Origin: Stenotrophomonas maltophilia
GTDB lineage: Bacteria; Pseudomonadota; Gammaproteobacteria; Xanthomonadales; Xanthomonadaceae
DNA length: 64,000 nucleotides
Reading direction: 5' to 3'
NCBI GenBank assembly: GCA_002435595.1
Contig: DJBL01000119.1
Location: 1 to 64,000 of the forward strand
The position numbers were made by a program, and so were the translations under genes. A model generated the notes under the pieces. That model saw nothing but the letters and a program-made list of their open reading frames with translations, was not told where the DNA came from and did not search any database. This document shows, piece after piece, positions 50,020 through 59,636 of the stretch; positions within the stretch are counted from its first letter, which is position 1, and the number at the start of each line of letters is the position of its first letter.

Positions 50020-52860
50020 TCACCCGTTGGCCAGCACCGCGCGTATCCGCGCGGCCAGCTCGTCCAGCGTGAACGGCTTGCCGATCACCTGCACGCTGGG
50101 GTCGAGCACGCCATCGCGCTCCAACGCATTGCGGCTGTAGCCGGTGGCGAACAACACCCGCAGGTCCGGCCGTCGCCGCAGCGCTTCGTCGGCCAGCTCG
50201 CGGCCGTTGACCTGCGGCATCACCACGTCGGTGAACAGCAGCGAGATCGCAGGATGCGCGTCGAGCAGGGCCAACGCCGTGTCCGCCCCTTCGGCGGCCA
50301 GCACCGGATAGCCCATTTCGCTGAGGGCGTCGACGGAGAACTGGCGCACGGCCGGTTCGTCATCCACCACCAGGATCAACTCGCGCCCGCCGCGGGCCGC
50401 CGCCGGACTCTCCGGCCCCTGCGCGCCCGTTGCGTCGGCCGTGTCCAGCACCGCCACCGGGCGCGGCAGGTACACCGTCACGGTGGTGCCCTGGCCGACC
50501 TGCGAGGCGATCCTGAGGTGGCCGGTGGACTGTTTGACGAACCCATACACCTGCGACAGGCCCAGCCCGGTGCCCTGGCCCACGCCCTTGGTGGTGAAGA
50601 ACGGATCGAAGGCCTTGGCGACCACCTTGGGCGGCATGCCGTGGCCGGTGTCGGACACGCTGATCAGGATGTAGCGGCCCGGTGGAACCTGGGGATGCGC
50701 GTCGTCGCCTGGCGCATCGATGCAGCAGTTGGCCGTGGCGACCTTGAGATCGCCGCCCTCCGGCATGGCATCGCGCGCATTGACGGCCAGGTTGAGGATC
50801 ACGTTTTCCAGCTGGTTGGCATCGGCGAACGCGGGCGAGAGGTCGGCGGCGAGCACGGTTTGCAGATGGATGCGGCTGCCCAGCGAATGCACCAGCAGGT
50901 CCGACATCCCGGCCACCAGCTGGTTCACGTCCAGCTGCACCGGCTGCAGCGGCTGCTGGCGCGAGAAGGCCAGCAGGCGCTGGGTGAGTTGTGCGGCACG
51001 GCTGGCACCGTCGATGGCCATGTCGATGTAGCGCGTGGCGCGCGCATCGCTGTCACCCAGGCGCAGGGCCAGCAGGTCCAGCGGGCCGATCACCGTGGCC
51101 AGCATGTTGTTGAAGTCATGCGCGATGCCGCCGGTGAGCTGGCCCACTGCTTCCATCTTCTGGCTCTGGCGCAGCGCATCTTCGACGCGGGTGCGCTCGG
51201 CCACTTCTTCGGCCACGCGGCTTTCCAGGTGCTCGTTCAATTCCTGCAGGCGCGCATCGGCGGCCTTGCGCGCGCTGATGTCGATGGCCACGCCCACCAC
51301 GCGCACGCAGCGGTCGCCGTCGAACAGGCCCATGCCCTTGGCGGCCACCCAGCGCACCACGCCATCTTCCTTGCCGATGGTGCGGTACTCCACGTCGTAG
51401 CGCGCGCGCCGCGCCGGATCGGCCGCGGCGGCGAACGCGGCGCTGGTCATGGCCAGGTCGTCGGGGTGGATGCCGCCGTAGAAGTCGCGCATGGATACCG
51501 GCACATCCGGCGAGATGCCGAACATCGCCTTGGTCCGGGCCGGCCAGATCAACACGTCCTGCACCAGGTCCACGTCCCAGAAGCCCATGTCGCCAGCTTC
51601 GGTCGCCAGGCGCAGGCGCTCTTCGCTCTCGGCCAGCGCCGCTTCGGCGGCCTTGCGGCCGGACAGATCCAGCATGGCGCCAATCATCCGTACCGGTGCT
51701 CCGGCGGTGCCGCGCAGCACCGCGCCACGGTCGAGCACGGCGGCAAAGCTGCCATCGGCGCGCTGGAACCGGTACTCGGCTGACCACGTGTCGCCGTCGC
51801 CGTCGATGACGGCATGGATGCCGGCATCCACCCGCGCGCGGTCGTCGGGGTGGATGTGGTCCAGCCACCAGCGCGCATCGGTTGCGCTGTGCGCATGGCC
51901 GAACAGGGTGGTCAGCGCTTCGTTCCAGATCACGTGGCCGTCTGCGATGCGCCAGTCCCAGATCGCATCGTTGGTGGCACGCGCGGCCAGCCGATAGCGT
52001 TCCTCCACTTCCAGGTGGCGCGCTTCGGCCATCTTGCGCTCGGTGATGTCCAGCGAGGTGCCCACCAGCCCGACCACGGTGCCGTCGGCATCGCGCAGCG
52101 GCGACTTGGTGGACAGCCAGAACGCACGCCGGCCATCGGGAAAACTCACCTCTTCTTCGAGCTGTTCGCTGCGGCCACTGGCCATGACCCGTTCGTCGGT
52201 GGCCATCACCGTGGCGGCCTGGACCGGGTCGCCGAGCAGTTCGGCATCGGTGCGGCCCACGTAGACCTCCGGCGGTTGCCCGAGCAGCTCGGTGGTGCCG
52301 CGGTTGCCGATCAGGATCCGGCCTTGCCGGTCCTTGGCGTAGACCACCCCTGGCGCGGCCTCGACGAAGGAGCGCAGCAGGGTCTGCGCCTGGTCTCGCT
52401 CGGCTTCCACCCGGCGACGCTCATCGATGTCGATGAGTACGCCGGGAAAACCGACCGGCTTGCCTTCGGCATCGAGGTCTACCCGGCCGATCGCTTCGAT
52501 CCACCGGTAGTGGCCGTCGGCGCTGCGGGTGCGGTACTGGTGCGCATAGCGGCCGCCACGCCGGACCGCCTCGGCGATCGCCTCGGCCAGGCCGGCACGA
52601 TCGTCGGGGTGGACGGCGGCCACCACCTGTTCCAGGCGCAACTCGGTACGGGCCAGCGCGGGGTCCAGGCCATGCACGCGGGCCAAGGCATCGTCGACGG
52701 TGAGATTGTCCTGGGCCACGTCCCAGAACCAGGTGCCGATGATGGCGCCGGCGGCCAGCGCCATGTTGACCCGCTCGGTATCACGCTCGCTGGCAGGATC
52801 GGGGAGATGCGAAGCGCTCACGGGATACTCACGGTCGAAGGAGAGGCCCCAGACGTTCAC
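50020..52860 (-). CDS. Multi-PAS hybrid histidine kinase with receiver domain
   Basis: About 946 residues from a GTG at 52860. No transmembrane helices, so cytosolic. Four PAS/PAC units (about 33-155, 160-275, 285-405, 415-535), e.g. HYRWIEAIGRVDLDAEGKPV and IWDWRIADGHVIWNEALTTL. HisKA with MEAVGQLTGGIAHDFNNMLA, His581; HATPase_c with NLAVNARDAMPEGG and DPFFTTKGVGQGTGLGLSQV; C-terminal receiver LILVVDDEPAVRQF with Asp878 in LLFTDVVMP. No response regulator adjacent; self-phosphotransfer to its receiver is expected. Input signal unknown. Confidence 0.9.
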   Translation of the reverse strand: MNVWGLSFDREYPVSASHLPDPASERDTERVNMALAAGAIIGTWFWDVAQDNLTVDDALARVHGLDPALARTELRLEQVVAAVHPDDRAGLAEAIAEAVRRGGRYAHQYRTRSADGHYRWIEAIGRVDLDAEGKPVGFPGVLIDIDERRRVEAERDQAQTLLRSFVEAAPGVVYAKDRQGRILIGNRGTTELLGQPPEVYVGRTDAELLGDPVQAATVMATDERVMASGRSEQLEEEVSFPDGRRAFWLSTKSPLRDADGTVVGLVGTSLDITERKMAEARHLEVEERYRLAARATNDAIWDWRIADGHVIWNEALTTLFGHAHSATDARWWLDHIHPDDRARVDAGIHAVIDGDGDTWSAEYRFQRADGSFAAVLDRGAVLRGTAGAPVRMIGAMLDLSGRKAAEAALAESEERLRLATEAGDMGFWDVDLVQDVLIWPARTKAMFGISPDVPVSMRDFYGGIHPDDLAMTSAAFAAAADPARRARYDVEYRTIGKEDGVVRWVAAKGMGLFDGDRCVRVVGVAIDISARKAADARLQELNEHLESRVAEEVAERTRVEDALRQSQKMEAVGQLTGGIAHDFNNMLATVIGPLDLLALRLGDSDARATRYIDMAIDGASRAAQLTQRLLAFSRQQPLQPVQLDVNQLVAGMSDLLVHSLGSRIHLQTVLAADLSPAFADANQLENVILNLAVNARDAMPEGGDLKVATANCCIDAPGDDAHPQVPPGRYILISVSDTGHGMPPKVVAKAFDPFFTTKGVGQGTGLGLSQVYGFVKQSTGHLRIASQVGQGTTVTVYLPRPVAVLDTADATGAQGPESPAAARGGRELILVVDDEPAVRQFSVDALSEMGYPVLAAEGADTALALLDAHPAISLLFTDVVMPQVNGRELADEALRRRPDLRVLFATGYSRNALERDGVLDPSVQVIGKPFTLDELAARIRAVLANG

Positions 52861-53101
52861 CCGGTGGATGCAGCAAGGCGAGGTGCGGGGCGGCCTAGAT
52901 TAGCGCCGCCGGACGCACCTGTGGAGCAGGGCCGGCGCGACCGCGGCGCGCCAGCCGCGCCCCGTGCACCTGCCCGTGATGGATGCGTACAGCGCAGGGG
53001 CGCCCGGGGCACGGCCCGGGCGCCACATGAGCTGCGGGAAAGCGTCCTCCGCGGACGCTGGAGTGGATCAGCCGCTGGACTGCTGCGCGCGACGCCTTCG
53101 C

Positions 53102-53560
53102 TCAGGGCTTGGTCTGGCCGGTCCAGGATTTGCTCATGATCTTCCACTGGCCGTCGGTCTTGAGCAGCACTACGTAGTCCACGCCATCCCAGCCGGGGTA
53201 GTCCAGCATCACCCGCACCGCGGCGAGATTCTGCGCGACATCCACGATCTGATAGCTGCGCTTGCGCTGGGCCTCGTTGGCGGCCGGCTTGCCGTCGAAT
53301 CCTTCGGCGAACTGTTCCCCGGTACGCGTGGCCAGTGCCGGGCCACGCGCGGCCGAGTAGCCGATCATCACGCCATCGCCGCGGAACACCTGCCGGGCCA
53401 GCGTGTTGTCGGCGGTGGTGTAGGCGCGCATGAAGGTCTGCATGACCTGGTCCACCGCGTCGCGGTCACTGCGTGGGGCGTTGGCGTTGGCGTGGACGGT
53501 GACGGGGAGCAGCAGGAGCAGGGCGCTGGCCAGGGCAAACGGGCGAATCGGTGCGTTCAT
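53102..53560 (-). CDS. Exported NTF2-like (DUF4440-type) protein
   Basis: 152 residues from the ATG at 53560. Signal peptide IRPFALASALLLLLPVTVHA. Mature cone-fold domain: DAVDQVMQTFMRAYTTADNT, FRGDGVMIGYSAARG, YVVLLKTDGQWKIMSKSWTG. Role unknown. Follows the DJ-1-like lipoprotein gene by 70 bp on the same strand, likely co-transcribed. Confidence 0.78.
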   Translation of the reverse strand: MNAPIRPFALASALLLLLPVTVHANANAPRSDRDAVDQVMQTFMRAYTTADNTLARQVFRGDGVMIGYSAARGPALATRTGEQFAEGFDGKPAANEAQRKRSYQIVDVAQNLAAVRVMLDYPGWDGVDYVVLLKTDGQWKIMSKSWTGQTKP

Positions 53561-53630
53561 GGGTGTTTCCTCAAGGGTAGGGACGTGCGGATCTCGCCAG
53601 GCATCACCTGGCCAGGGGGGCTGCGGGGGA

Positions 53631-54461
53631 TCAACGGGGTGCCGCGCCCTGCCCAGGTGCGGCGGCAGGGGAGTGCAGCAGCGCGACCACGGCCCGGGCG
53701 ACCGCTGCGGCGGAGGCATAGTTCTGCCCGGTGACGATCCGGCCATCGATCTGGACATGCGGCTGCTCGCCGTCCACGGCATGGAACGTGCCGCCGCGTG
53801 CCTGGACGGTGCGGCGGATCAGGAACGGGAACTGCTTGAAGTACGCCGCGTCCTGTTGCTCGTGCTCCTCCGGGAACCCGCTGATCCGTTTGCCGGCCAC
53901 CAGGTACTGGCCATTGGCAAGCCGCAGATCGACGATGCCGGCGGTGCCGTGGCATACCGCCGAGATCACGCCGCCGTCGCGCTCGTAGACCTGCATGGCG
54001 ATGCGCTGGAGCTGCGGGTGCCCCGCGACGCCGTACATCGCGTTGCTGCCGCCCACGTAATACACGGCGCGGTAGCGGGCGGGGTCGATCTGGGCGGGGG
54101 TGGCGGTGTTGCGCAGTCCGCCCATGATCCGGGCATCGTCCAGGCGCGCTGCCACCTCCTTGCCGACGTAGTCGTCCAGGATCGGCACGGCGCCGCCATC
54201 GGGAGAGACGAAGTCCACCGCATAGCCGGCGGCGTGGAAGACGTCCCACGCATGGACCACTTCGCCGAAGCTGACGCTTGCCGGGAGCGTGGAGGTGCCG
54301 TGCACCCTGGCGCTGGCGATGATGAACAGAATGCGGTCCTGGCCGCCGCTGGCGGGCTGCCCGGGGATGGCCCTGGCGGCGGCATCGGGACTGCAGGCAC
54401 CCCCCAGCCATACGCTCAGCATGAGCAGCAGGCAGGCGGCGAAAGAGCGGAACGTGTGCAT
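53631..54461 (-). CDS. DJ-1/PfpI-family lipoprotein
   Basis: 276 residues. N-terminal signal with lipobox-like GGAC (VWLGGAC). Class I amidotransferase-like fold: ILFIIASARVHG, VVHAWDVFHAAGYAVDFVSP, and the nucleophile elbow VISAVCHGTAGIV with the reactive Cys and His. Resembles the Hsp31/glyoxalase III side of the family but exported. In a unit with the NTF2-like gene; divergence or readthrough from the AraC gene at 54552 not clear. Confidence 0.83.
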   Translation of the reverse strand: MHTFRSFAACLLLMLSVWLGGACSPDAAARAIPGQPASGGQDRILFIIASARVHGTSTLPASVSFGEVVHAWDVFHAAGYAVDFVSPDGGAVPILDDYVGKEVAARLDDARIMGGLRNTATPAQIDPARYRAVYYVGGSNAMYGVAGHPQLQRIAMQVYERDGGVISAVCHGTAGIVDLRLANGQYLVAGKRISGFPEEHEQQDAAYFKQFPFLIRRTVQARGGTFHAVDGEQPHVQIDGRIVTGQNYASAAAVARAVVALLHSPAAAPGQGAAPR

Positions 54462-54551
54462 GGGGCGGGCTCGCTGGAAGGAGCCAGTACCCTAGCCAAT
54501 CTCTTTCAAATCAATATATTGGAGCGCGTTCCCGGAGTGCTGGAATCGGTT

Positions 54552-55568
54552 CTAGGAGCCCGGGCAGGCGGCGCGGAATGCTGCCGGGGTGACGCCCTCC
54601 CACTTCTTGAAGGCGCTGTGGAAGGTGGACATCGACTGGAAGCCGGCCTGCTCGGCCACCTGCTCCAGCGGCTTGGGCGGGACCTGTTGCAGCAGTGCCT
54701 TGGCTTCCACCACGCGCAGTTGTGCCAGGTACTGCTTGAAGGAGGTCTGGTTGTTGTCGTTCAACAACTGCGACAGGCGCGCCTGCGGCATGCCCAACCT
54801 CCTGGCCAGCCGTGGCAGGGTCAGGGCCGGATCCAGGTGCAGCCGCTCGGCGGCCATCAGCGCCGCGAGCGCCTGCAACTGGCCGACGGCCTCGGCGTCG
54901 GGAATCCGCCGGTCCTGGTAAGGCTCGATCGGCGCCTGGCCATTGCGCAGGCGCAGCCAGGCCACCACGCTCGCCGCCAGCACGAAGGTGAAGGACAGCG
55001 CGCCGACGATGTAGGACGTATAGCCGGCGGTGTAGTACGCCAGCCAGATGACCCAGATGCCGGCCAGCGCTCCCAGCAGCAGCGTGGCCGAGGGGCTGCC
55101 CCGGAGCCGCGCGCGGTAGGCGAACAACTGGGCCGAGCAGAGCAGCAGGTAGCCGAGCCAGGCGTAGTTGATGCCCGGGGTGATGCGGTGGCGCCACAGC
55201 TCAACGTGGGCGGAGTAGGGCAGCAGTACATTCACCGCGATGGCGATGAGCAGCAGCGCGGCGACGTGGCGGCGGTCCGCCTTTCCCGCATCGGGACCGA
55301 GGCCCTGGCTGGATCGGATCAGGAAGAACAGACAGGGGCCGATCATGAAGCAGGCGGTCAGGCCGAGCTGGAGGACGATCAGCGGGATGTCCGGCCAGAA
55401 GTGGAAGGCCACCGACTTCCCGGTCCGCACGCCGACGACCAGGATCAACAGCGCCAGCCAGCGCTGCGCGGGTTCGCCCTTGGCCCGCCACCACAGCACC
55501 GATGCTGCGACGATGCCGTTGAACGCCCCGAGCATGGCGAAGAAGAACAGGAAGTGTTGGCTCAGCAT
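54552..55568 (-). CDS. AraC-family regulator with N-terminal membrane domain
   Basis: 338 residues. About seven hydrophobic helices in the first 205 residues (LFFFAMLGAFNGIVAASVLW, LIVLQLGLTACFMIGPCLFF, YIVGALSFTFVLAASVVAWL), then an AraC HTH (LPRLARRLGMPQARLSQLLN, AEQAGFQSMSTFHSAFKKWE). A membrane-embedded sensor-transcription factor. It precedes the DJ-1-like lipoprotein and NTF2-like genes by 90 bp on the same strand and may control them. Confidence 0.88.
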   Translation of the reverse strand: MLSQHFLFFFAMLGAFNGIVAASVLWWRAKGEPAQRWLALLILVVGVRTGKSVAFHFWPDIPLIVLQLGLTACFMIGPCLFFLIRSSQGLGPDAGKADRRHVAALLLIAIAVNVLLPYSAHVELWRHRITPGINYAWLGYLLLCSAQLFAYRARLRGSPSATLLLGALAGIWVIWLAYYTAGYTSYIVGALSFTFVLAASVVAWLRLRNGQAPIEPYQDRRIPDAEAVGQLQALAALMAAERLHLDPALTLPRLARRLGMPQARLSQLLNDNNQTSFKQYLAQLRVVEAKALLQQVPPKPLEQVAEQAGFQSMSTFHSAFKKWEGVTPAAFRAACPGS

Positions 55569-55618
55569 GGGCGCAGTATTGGATAAATCGGGCCTTCGTC
55601 AAGGGGCGGTCACTGCGC

Positions 55619-57142
55619 TCAACCGCGCGCGGCGAAGGTGCCATGGAAGCCCAGCGGTACCGCATACGGCAGCCATGCCTGCGCCAGTGGGCCCTCGTCG
55701 ATGCGCCGGGCGTCGAGCACGGCGATGCCGCTGCGCTGGGTGGCCGAGTCGAGCAGGGTGCCCAGCAACCAGCCATCGTCGGCGCTGCGGCTGCCCGGGC
55801 GCGGCACGAACACGTGCTCCTCGGCCAGGATGTCACGGCCGTAGCGGTACACCTCGCGGCGGCCACGATCCACGTCGTAGCTGGCCACCGCGTTGAAGTA
55901 CGGCGCGCTGGTCTGCCCTTGCATGGCCGGTGCATACAGGCGGGCGCCGCGGTGGCCGGCGCTGCGGGTATCGAACAGCGGGAACTCGATGCCGGTGATG
56001 CCGGTGTCTTCCCAGTGCGCCCTGCCGGTGCGCAGGTCCAGGTGCAGCTCGCGCAGCGAAGCATTCGAGTTGGCCGCGTGCGCGGCGTCGCCGGCCATCG
56101 CCTCGTGCATCGGCGACCGTGCTTCGTCGATGTCGTCGTGGCGTACGGTGCGCATGACGATGCGGCCATTGCGCTGGTAGGCATCGCCGAAATGGTAGGC
56201 GGCGGTGAACGCGGCTTCGAACCACTGCGCGGTGTCCGGCGCGGACTTGGGTACCACGGCGATGCGGCAGGGGCGCGCCGGGGCGAACGCCAGGCGCTCG
56301 AAGAACGCGCCGCCGCCCGGCTTGTAGTCGAAGGGCATCAGCATGAAGACCAGGTGCTCGTCGGTCATCGCGAAGGCGTGCAGGTAGCCCATGAACGGGG
56401 TATCGACCACGCTGGCCGAGCGCAGCTGGCCGTCCGCGCCGATCTTCCAGACCAGCAGGCCGGTCCCGCCCAGCAGCGACAGCGAGCCGAAATTCCACAC
56501 GGTGCCGTCGCGGTCCACCAGCGGGTGCGCCGAGAACGGCACGCTGGCCAGGTCCGGGCGCCAGGTGACCGGGCCGAGCGTACCCAGCTCGTCGGGGTCC
56601 AGCTCGAACGCCGAGCCGGCCTCGCACAGCGCGAACAGGCGGCCGTTGATGCTGATCACCGAGGTGTTGGCGGCGTTGGCATCGTCGTTGTTGCGCACCG
56701 GCTGCATGTCCGGCACCACGGTGCCGGCGGCCGGATACAGGAAGCGCCCGGCCTTCTGTTCGCGGGTGAACTTGGGCGTGGCCACCATGCGCGCACGGTG
56801 GGTGAGGGTGCCATCGCCGTTGAAGTGCCAGCCGTGCACCATGCCGTCGCCATCGAACCAGTGGTCGTAGCGGAAGCCATTGCGTTCGGTCCAGGCCGGG
56901 CCGTTGCGGTACAGCGTGCCGGCCAGGCCCTGCGGCAGGCGGCCCTGCAGGGGCACCGTGGCCGGGCCCAGGGTCTCGGTGGTGACGCTGCGCCAGCCGG
57001 TCAGCCACGGGTGCTGCTGGCGGGCGGCGGCGAAGCTCGCCGCATCGCCGGCGAAGGCGGGCAGGCTGCGCAGCGCGGTGGCGCCGAGCATGGCGGTGGT
57101 GGTGGCCGTAAGCAGCGAGCGCAGGAAGCGGCGGCGGTCCAT
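55619..57142 (-). CDS. Carotenoid oxygenase-family protein, Tat-exported
   Basis: 507 residues. N-terminal twin-arginine signal DRRRFLRSLLTATTTAMLGA, cleavage near AFAG. The RPE65/CCD beta-propeller follows: GTLYRNGPAWTERNGFRYDH with FDGDGMVHGWHFNGDG, where the first iron His residues lie, then FSAHPLVDRDG, YLHAFAMTDEHLVFMLMPF, and the C-terminal GFHGTFA with the last His. Cleaves carotenoid or stilbene double bonds; periplasmic location is unusual for cofactor-free access to carotenoid substrates. 8 bp after the DUF2141 gene. Confidence 0.88.
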   Translation of the reverse strand: MDRRRFLRSLLTATTTAMLGATALRSLPAFAGDAASFAAARQQHPWLTGWRSVTTETLGPATVPLQGRLPQGLAGTLYRNGPAWTERNGFRYDHWFDGDGMVHGWHFNGDGTLTHRARMVATPKFTREQKAGRFLYPAAGTVVPDMQPVRNNDDANAANTSVISINGRLFALCEAGSAFELDPDELGTLGPVTWRPDLASVPFSAHPLVDRDGTVWNFGSLSLLGGTGLLVWKIGADGQLRSASVVDTPFMGYLHAFAMTDEHLVFMLMPFDYKPGGGAFFERLAFAPARPCRIAVVPKSAPDTAQWFEAAFTAAYHFGDAYQRNGRIVMRTVRHDDIDEARSPMHEAMAGDAAHAANSNASLRELHLDLRTGRAHWEDTGITGIEFPLFDTRSAGHRGARLYAPAMQGQTSAPYFNAVASYDVDRGRREVYRYGRDILAEEHVFVPRPGSRSADDGWLLGTLLDSATQRSGIAVLDARRIDEGPLAQAWLPYAVPLGFHGTFAARG

Positions 57143-57150
57143 GCCTGGCC

Positions 57151-57573
57151 TCAGCGCAGCGCGATGTTGATCGCCGCGCCGGCGGCGGGCACGTGCACGC
57201 GGGCTTCGTCGAAGGTGGGCTTGCGCATCACCTGCGGGTTGTTGCTGAAGCCATAGCCTTCCACCGGGATGCCCACCAGGTTGGTGTCCAGCGTGCCGTT
57301 GTCGTTCTCATCGTGGGTGACCAGCACCGCGTAGTCGCCTGCGGGCAGGTTCTTGAACACCACGTGTGCGTCCTCGCCGCTGGCGGCCAGGCTCTGTGCC
57401 TGCACCGGGGCGGCCTGGCCGTCCCAACCGGCGGCGCTGTCCACCACGGCCAGGCGCACGGTGCCGGTGTGGGCGCGGATGCCGTGCAGGTCCACCTGCA
57501 GGTCACCGGCCGAGGCGGAGGCGGCCAGCAGCAGGCCGGCGAACGGGAGGCAGAACAGGGCGTTGCGGATCAT
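57151..57573 (-). CDS. DUF2141 exported protein
   Basis: 140 residues. Signal peptide ALFCLPFAGLLLAASASAGD. Mature part is a small beta-sandwich: GTVRLAVVDSAAGWDGQAAP, LPAGDYAVLVTHDENDNGTL with the conserved DENDNG calcium-like loop, VEGYGFSNNPQVM. Always a short periplasmic or outer-membrane-associated protein; often encoded beside carotenoid-related genes. It heads the carotenoid oxygenase unit. Confidence 0.85.
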   Translation of the reverse strand: MIRNALFCLPFAGLLLAASASAGDLQVDLHGIRAHTGTVRLAVVDSAAGWDGQAAPVQAQSLAASGEDAHVVFKNLPAGDYAVLVTHDENDNGTLDTNLVGIPVEGYGFSNNPQVMRKPTFDEARVHVPAAGAAINIALR

Positions 57574-57720
57574 GGCGGTGGCTCGGGTTGGGTGTGGGGC
57601 CAGTCTGCCCAGCCGGTCCGGCCAGCCCCATGCCCAGTGGTCATCGATCCGCAGTGCCGGAAGTCACTTTCTGCGCCGCACCCATTGCCGGGCAGGGCGC
57701 GGCACGGGCAGCATGCAGCC

Positions 57721-58824
57721 ATGCCGACCTTCCTGCGCACCTTCATCAGCCCGCTCAGCCTGGCGGGCCTGCTCACCATTGCGGCGGTAGGCCTGTCGCT
57801 GGGCATGCCCGTTGATGTCGGTGGCGCGCTGCGCTGGGGGCTGCTGGGTGTGTTCATGGTGCTGTTCCTGGCTTACGACCACCTGCCGGCGCGCTCGCCG
57901 CTGCGCCTGGCCAGCGATGTCGTGCAGATGCTGGTTGCGCTGTGGCTGGCCTGGCTGGAGCCGCGGGTGGGCACCATGCCGGTGCTGCTGGTGGTACTGG
58001 TGGCGCACCTGGCCGAGCACTGGTCGCCACGCGCGGTGCTGGGCATCGCGGTGGTGCTCAACGTGAGCCTGTACCTGCTGCTGTACCACAGCGGCTTCGC
58101 CCGCCCGTTCCTGATCGTGGCGATCTATGCCGGGTTCCAGGCCTTCGCCGCGCTCACCGCGCATTACGCGCGCAGTGCCGAGCAGGCCCGCGATGCACTG
58201 GGCCGGGTCAACGCGGACCTGCTGGCCACCCGCGCGCTGCTGGCCGACAGTGCGCGCGATGCCGAACGGCTGCGGCTGGCGCGCGAGCTGCACGACGTGG
58301 CCGGGCACAAACTCACCGCGATGCGGTTGAACCTGCGCGCCCTCACCACCGATCCCGGCCTGGCCGACCGCGAGCCGCTGCGGCTGGCCGAGCGCCTGTC
58401 GGCCGAACTGCTCGGCGACATCCGCCAGGTGGTGCAGTCCATGCGCGATGATCGCGGACTGGACCTGGCCACCGCGCTGCAGGCCCTGGCCGCACCGTTC
58501 CCACGGCCGGGGCTGCGCCTGCACATTGGCGAGCAGGTACGCATCACCAACCCGCTGGTGGCCGACGCGTTGCTGCGGCTGGCCCAGGAAGCGCTGACCA
58601 ACGCGGCGCGCCACGGCGACGCCGATACGGTGTGGCTGGACATCGACACCGAAGACCACTGCGTGCGCATCGACATCCGCGATGACGGCCAACGCGCCGA
58701 ACGCATCCGCGAGGGCAGCGGCATCACCGGCATGCGCGAGCGCCTGGCCGCGCTGGACGGCCGCCTGGAGCTGGCGCGCACCGAGCGCGGCGGCATGCAC
58801 CTCACCGCGCGGGTGCCGGCATGA
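57721..58824 (+). CDS. Sensor histidine kinase (NarL/DesK type)
   Basis: 367 residues from the ATG at 57721. Five to six transmembrane helices at the N-terminus (LAGLLTIAAVGLSLGMPV, GLLGVFMVLFLAYDHL, VVLNVSLYLLLYHS), then HisKA_3: LARELHDVAGHKLTAMRLNL, phosphoacceptor His191, and HATPase_c (LRLAQEALTNAARHGDAD, GSGITGMRERL). Its ATGA overlaps the response regulator gene. Signal is probably sensed within the membrane. Confidence 0.92.
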   Translation: MPTFLRTFISPLSLAGLLTIAAVGLSLGMPVDVGGALRWGLLGVFMVLFLAYDHLPARSPLRLASDVVQMLVALWLAWLEPRVGTMPVLLVVLVAHLAEHWSPRAVLGIAVVLNVSLYLLLYHSGFARPFLIVAIYAGFQAFAALTAHYARSAEQARDALGRVNADLLATRALLADSARDAERLRLARELHDVAGHKLTAMRLNLRALTTDPGLADREPLRLAERLSAELLGDIRQVVQSMRDDRGLDLATALQALAAPFPRPGLRLHIGEQVRITNPLVADALLRLAQEALTNAARHGDADTVWLDIDTEDHCVRIDIRDDGQRAERIREGSGITGMRERLAALDGRLELARTERGGMHLTARVPA

Positions 58825-59462
58825 GCGCCGCGGCGGCGGTGCGCGTTGCGCTGGCCGATGACCAGACGCTGGTCCGCGCCGGACTGCGTGCGCTGTTGCA
58901 GGGACTGGGCGTGCAGGTGGTACTGGAGGCCGACGACGGACAGGCGCTGCTGGACGGCCTGCTGCTGCACCCGGTGGACGTGGTGCTCAGCGACATCCGC
59001 ATGCCCGGCGTGGACGGCATCCAGGCGCTGCGGCAGCTGCGGGACCGCGGCGACCGCACCCCGCTGCTGCTGCTCACCACCTTCGACGACAGCGACCTGC
59101 TGCTGCGGGCCAGCGAGGCCGGGGCGCAGGGCTTCATGCTCAAGGATGCCGCACCGGAAGATCTGTACGAGGCGATCTGCCGCGTTGCGGCGGGCGATAC
59201 CTTGCTGCTGCCGGTCAGTACCGATCCGGTGCGCGCGCGCTACCGTTTCCACGACGAGGCGCCGCCCCGCGATACCTTCGGCGAAAAAGAGGTGGCCATC
59301 CTGCGGCTGCTGGCCGGTGGCTATTCCAACCGGGAAATCGCCCGCAGCCTGTTCCTGGCCGAAGGCACGGTGAAGAACTACGTCTCCACCATCCTGGACA
59401 AGCTGGGTACGCGCGATCGCACGCGCGCGGTGCTGAAGGCGATCACGCTGCGGGTGATCTGA
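58821..59462 (+). CDS. Response regulator, NarL/FixJ family
   Basis: 213 residues. Receiver: VALADDQTLVRAGLRALLQG, phosphoacceptor Asp58 in VVLSDIRMPGVDG, Lys in FMLKDAAPEDL. LuxR-type HTH: AILRLLAGGYSNREIARSLF, LAEGTVKNYVSTILDKLGTR. Translationally coupled to the kinase; direct partner. Confidence 0.94.
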   Translation: MSAAAAVRVALADDQTLVRAGLRALLQGLGVQVVLEADDGQALLDGLLLHPVDVVLSDIRMPGVDGIQALRQLRDRGDRTPLLLLTTFDDSDLLLRASEAGAQGFMLKDAAPEDLYEAICRVAAGDTLLLPVSTDPVRARYRFHDEAPPRDTFGEKEVAILRLLAGGYSNREIARSLFLAEGTVKNYVSTILDKLGTRDRTRAVLKAITLRVI

Positions 59463-59636
59463 CTACAGCCTGCTGCTGTCCACCTGCAGGCGGCCTTCCT
59501 GGGTGAGGTCGATATCGCCGTCCTCGGCCTGGGCGGCATAGCCGGCCTTGACCGCCCAGGTGGCGTCGTCGGCGGACACCGGCCGGGTGGCGTTGATGTC
59601 CTCCAGGATGCGGCGCTGCGTATCGGTCAGGCTCAT
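59463..59636 (-). CDS. Hypothetical 57-residue protein
   Basis: From the ATG at 59636: MSLTDTQRRILEDINATRPV, then SADDATWAVKAGYAAQAEDG and an acidic end. Soluble, helical start. It overlaps the preceding 47-residue membrane protein gene by 4 bp (ATGA), and its stop abuts the response regulator stop on the other strand. Unknown function. Confidence 0.6.
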   Translation of the reverse strand: MSLTDTQRRILEDINATRPVSADDATWAVKAGYAAQAEDGDIDLTQEGRLQVDSSRL

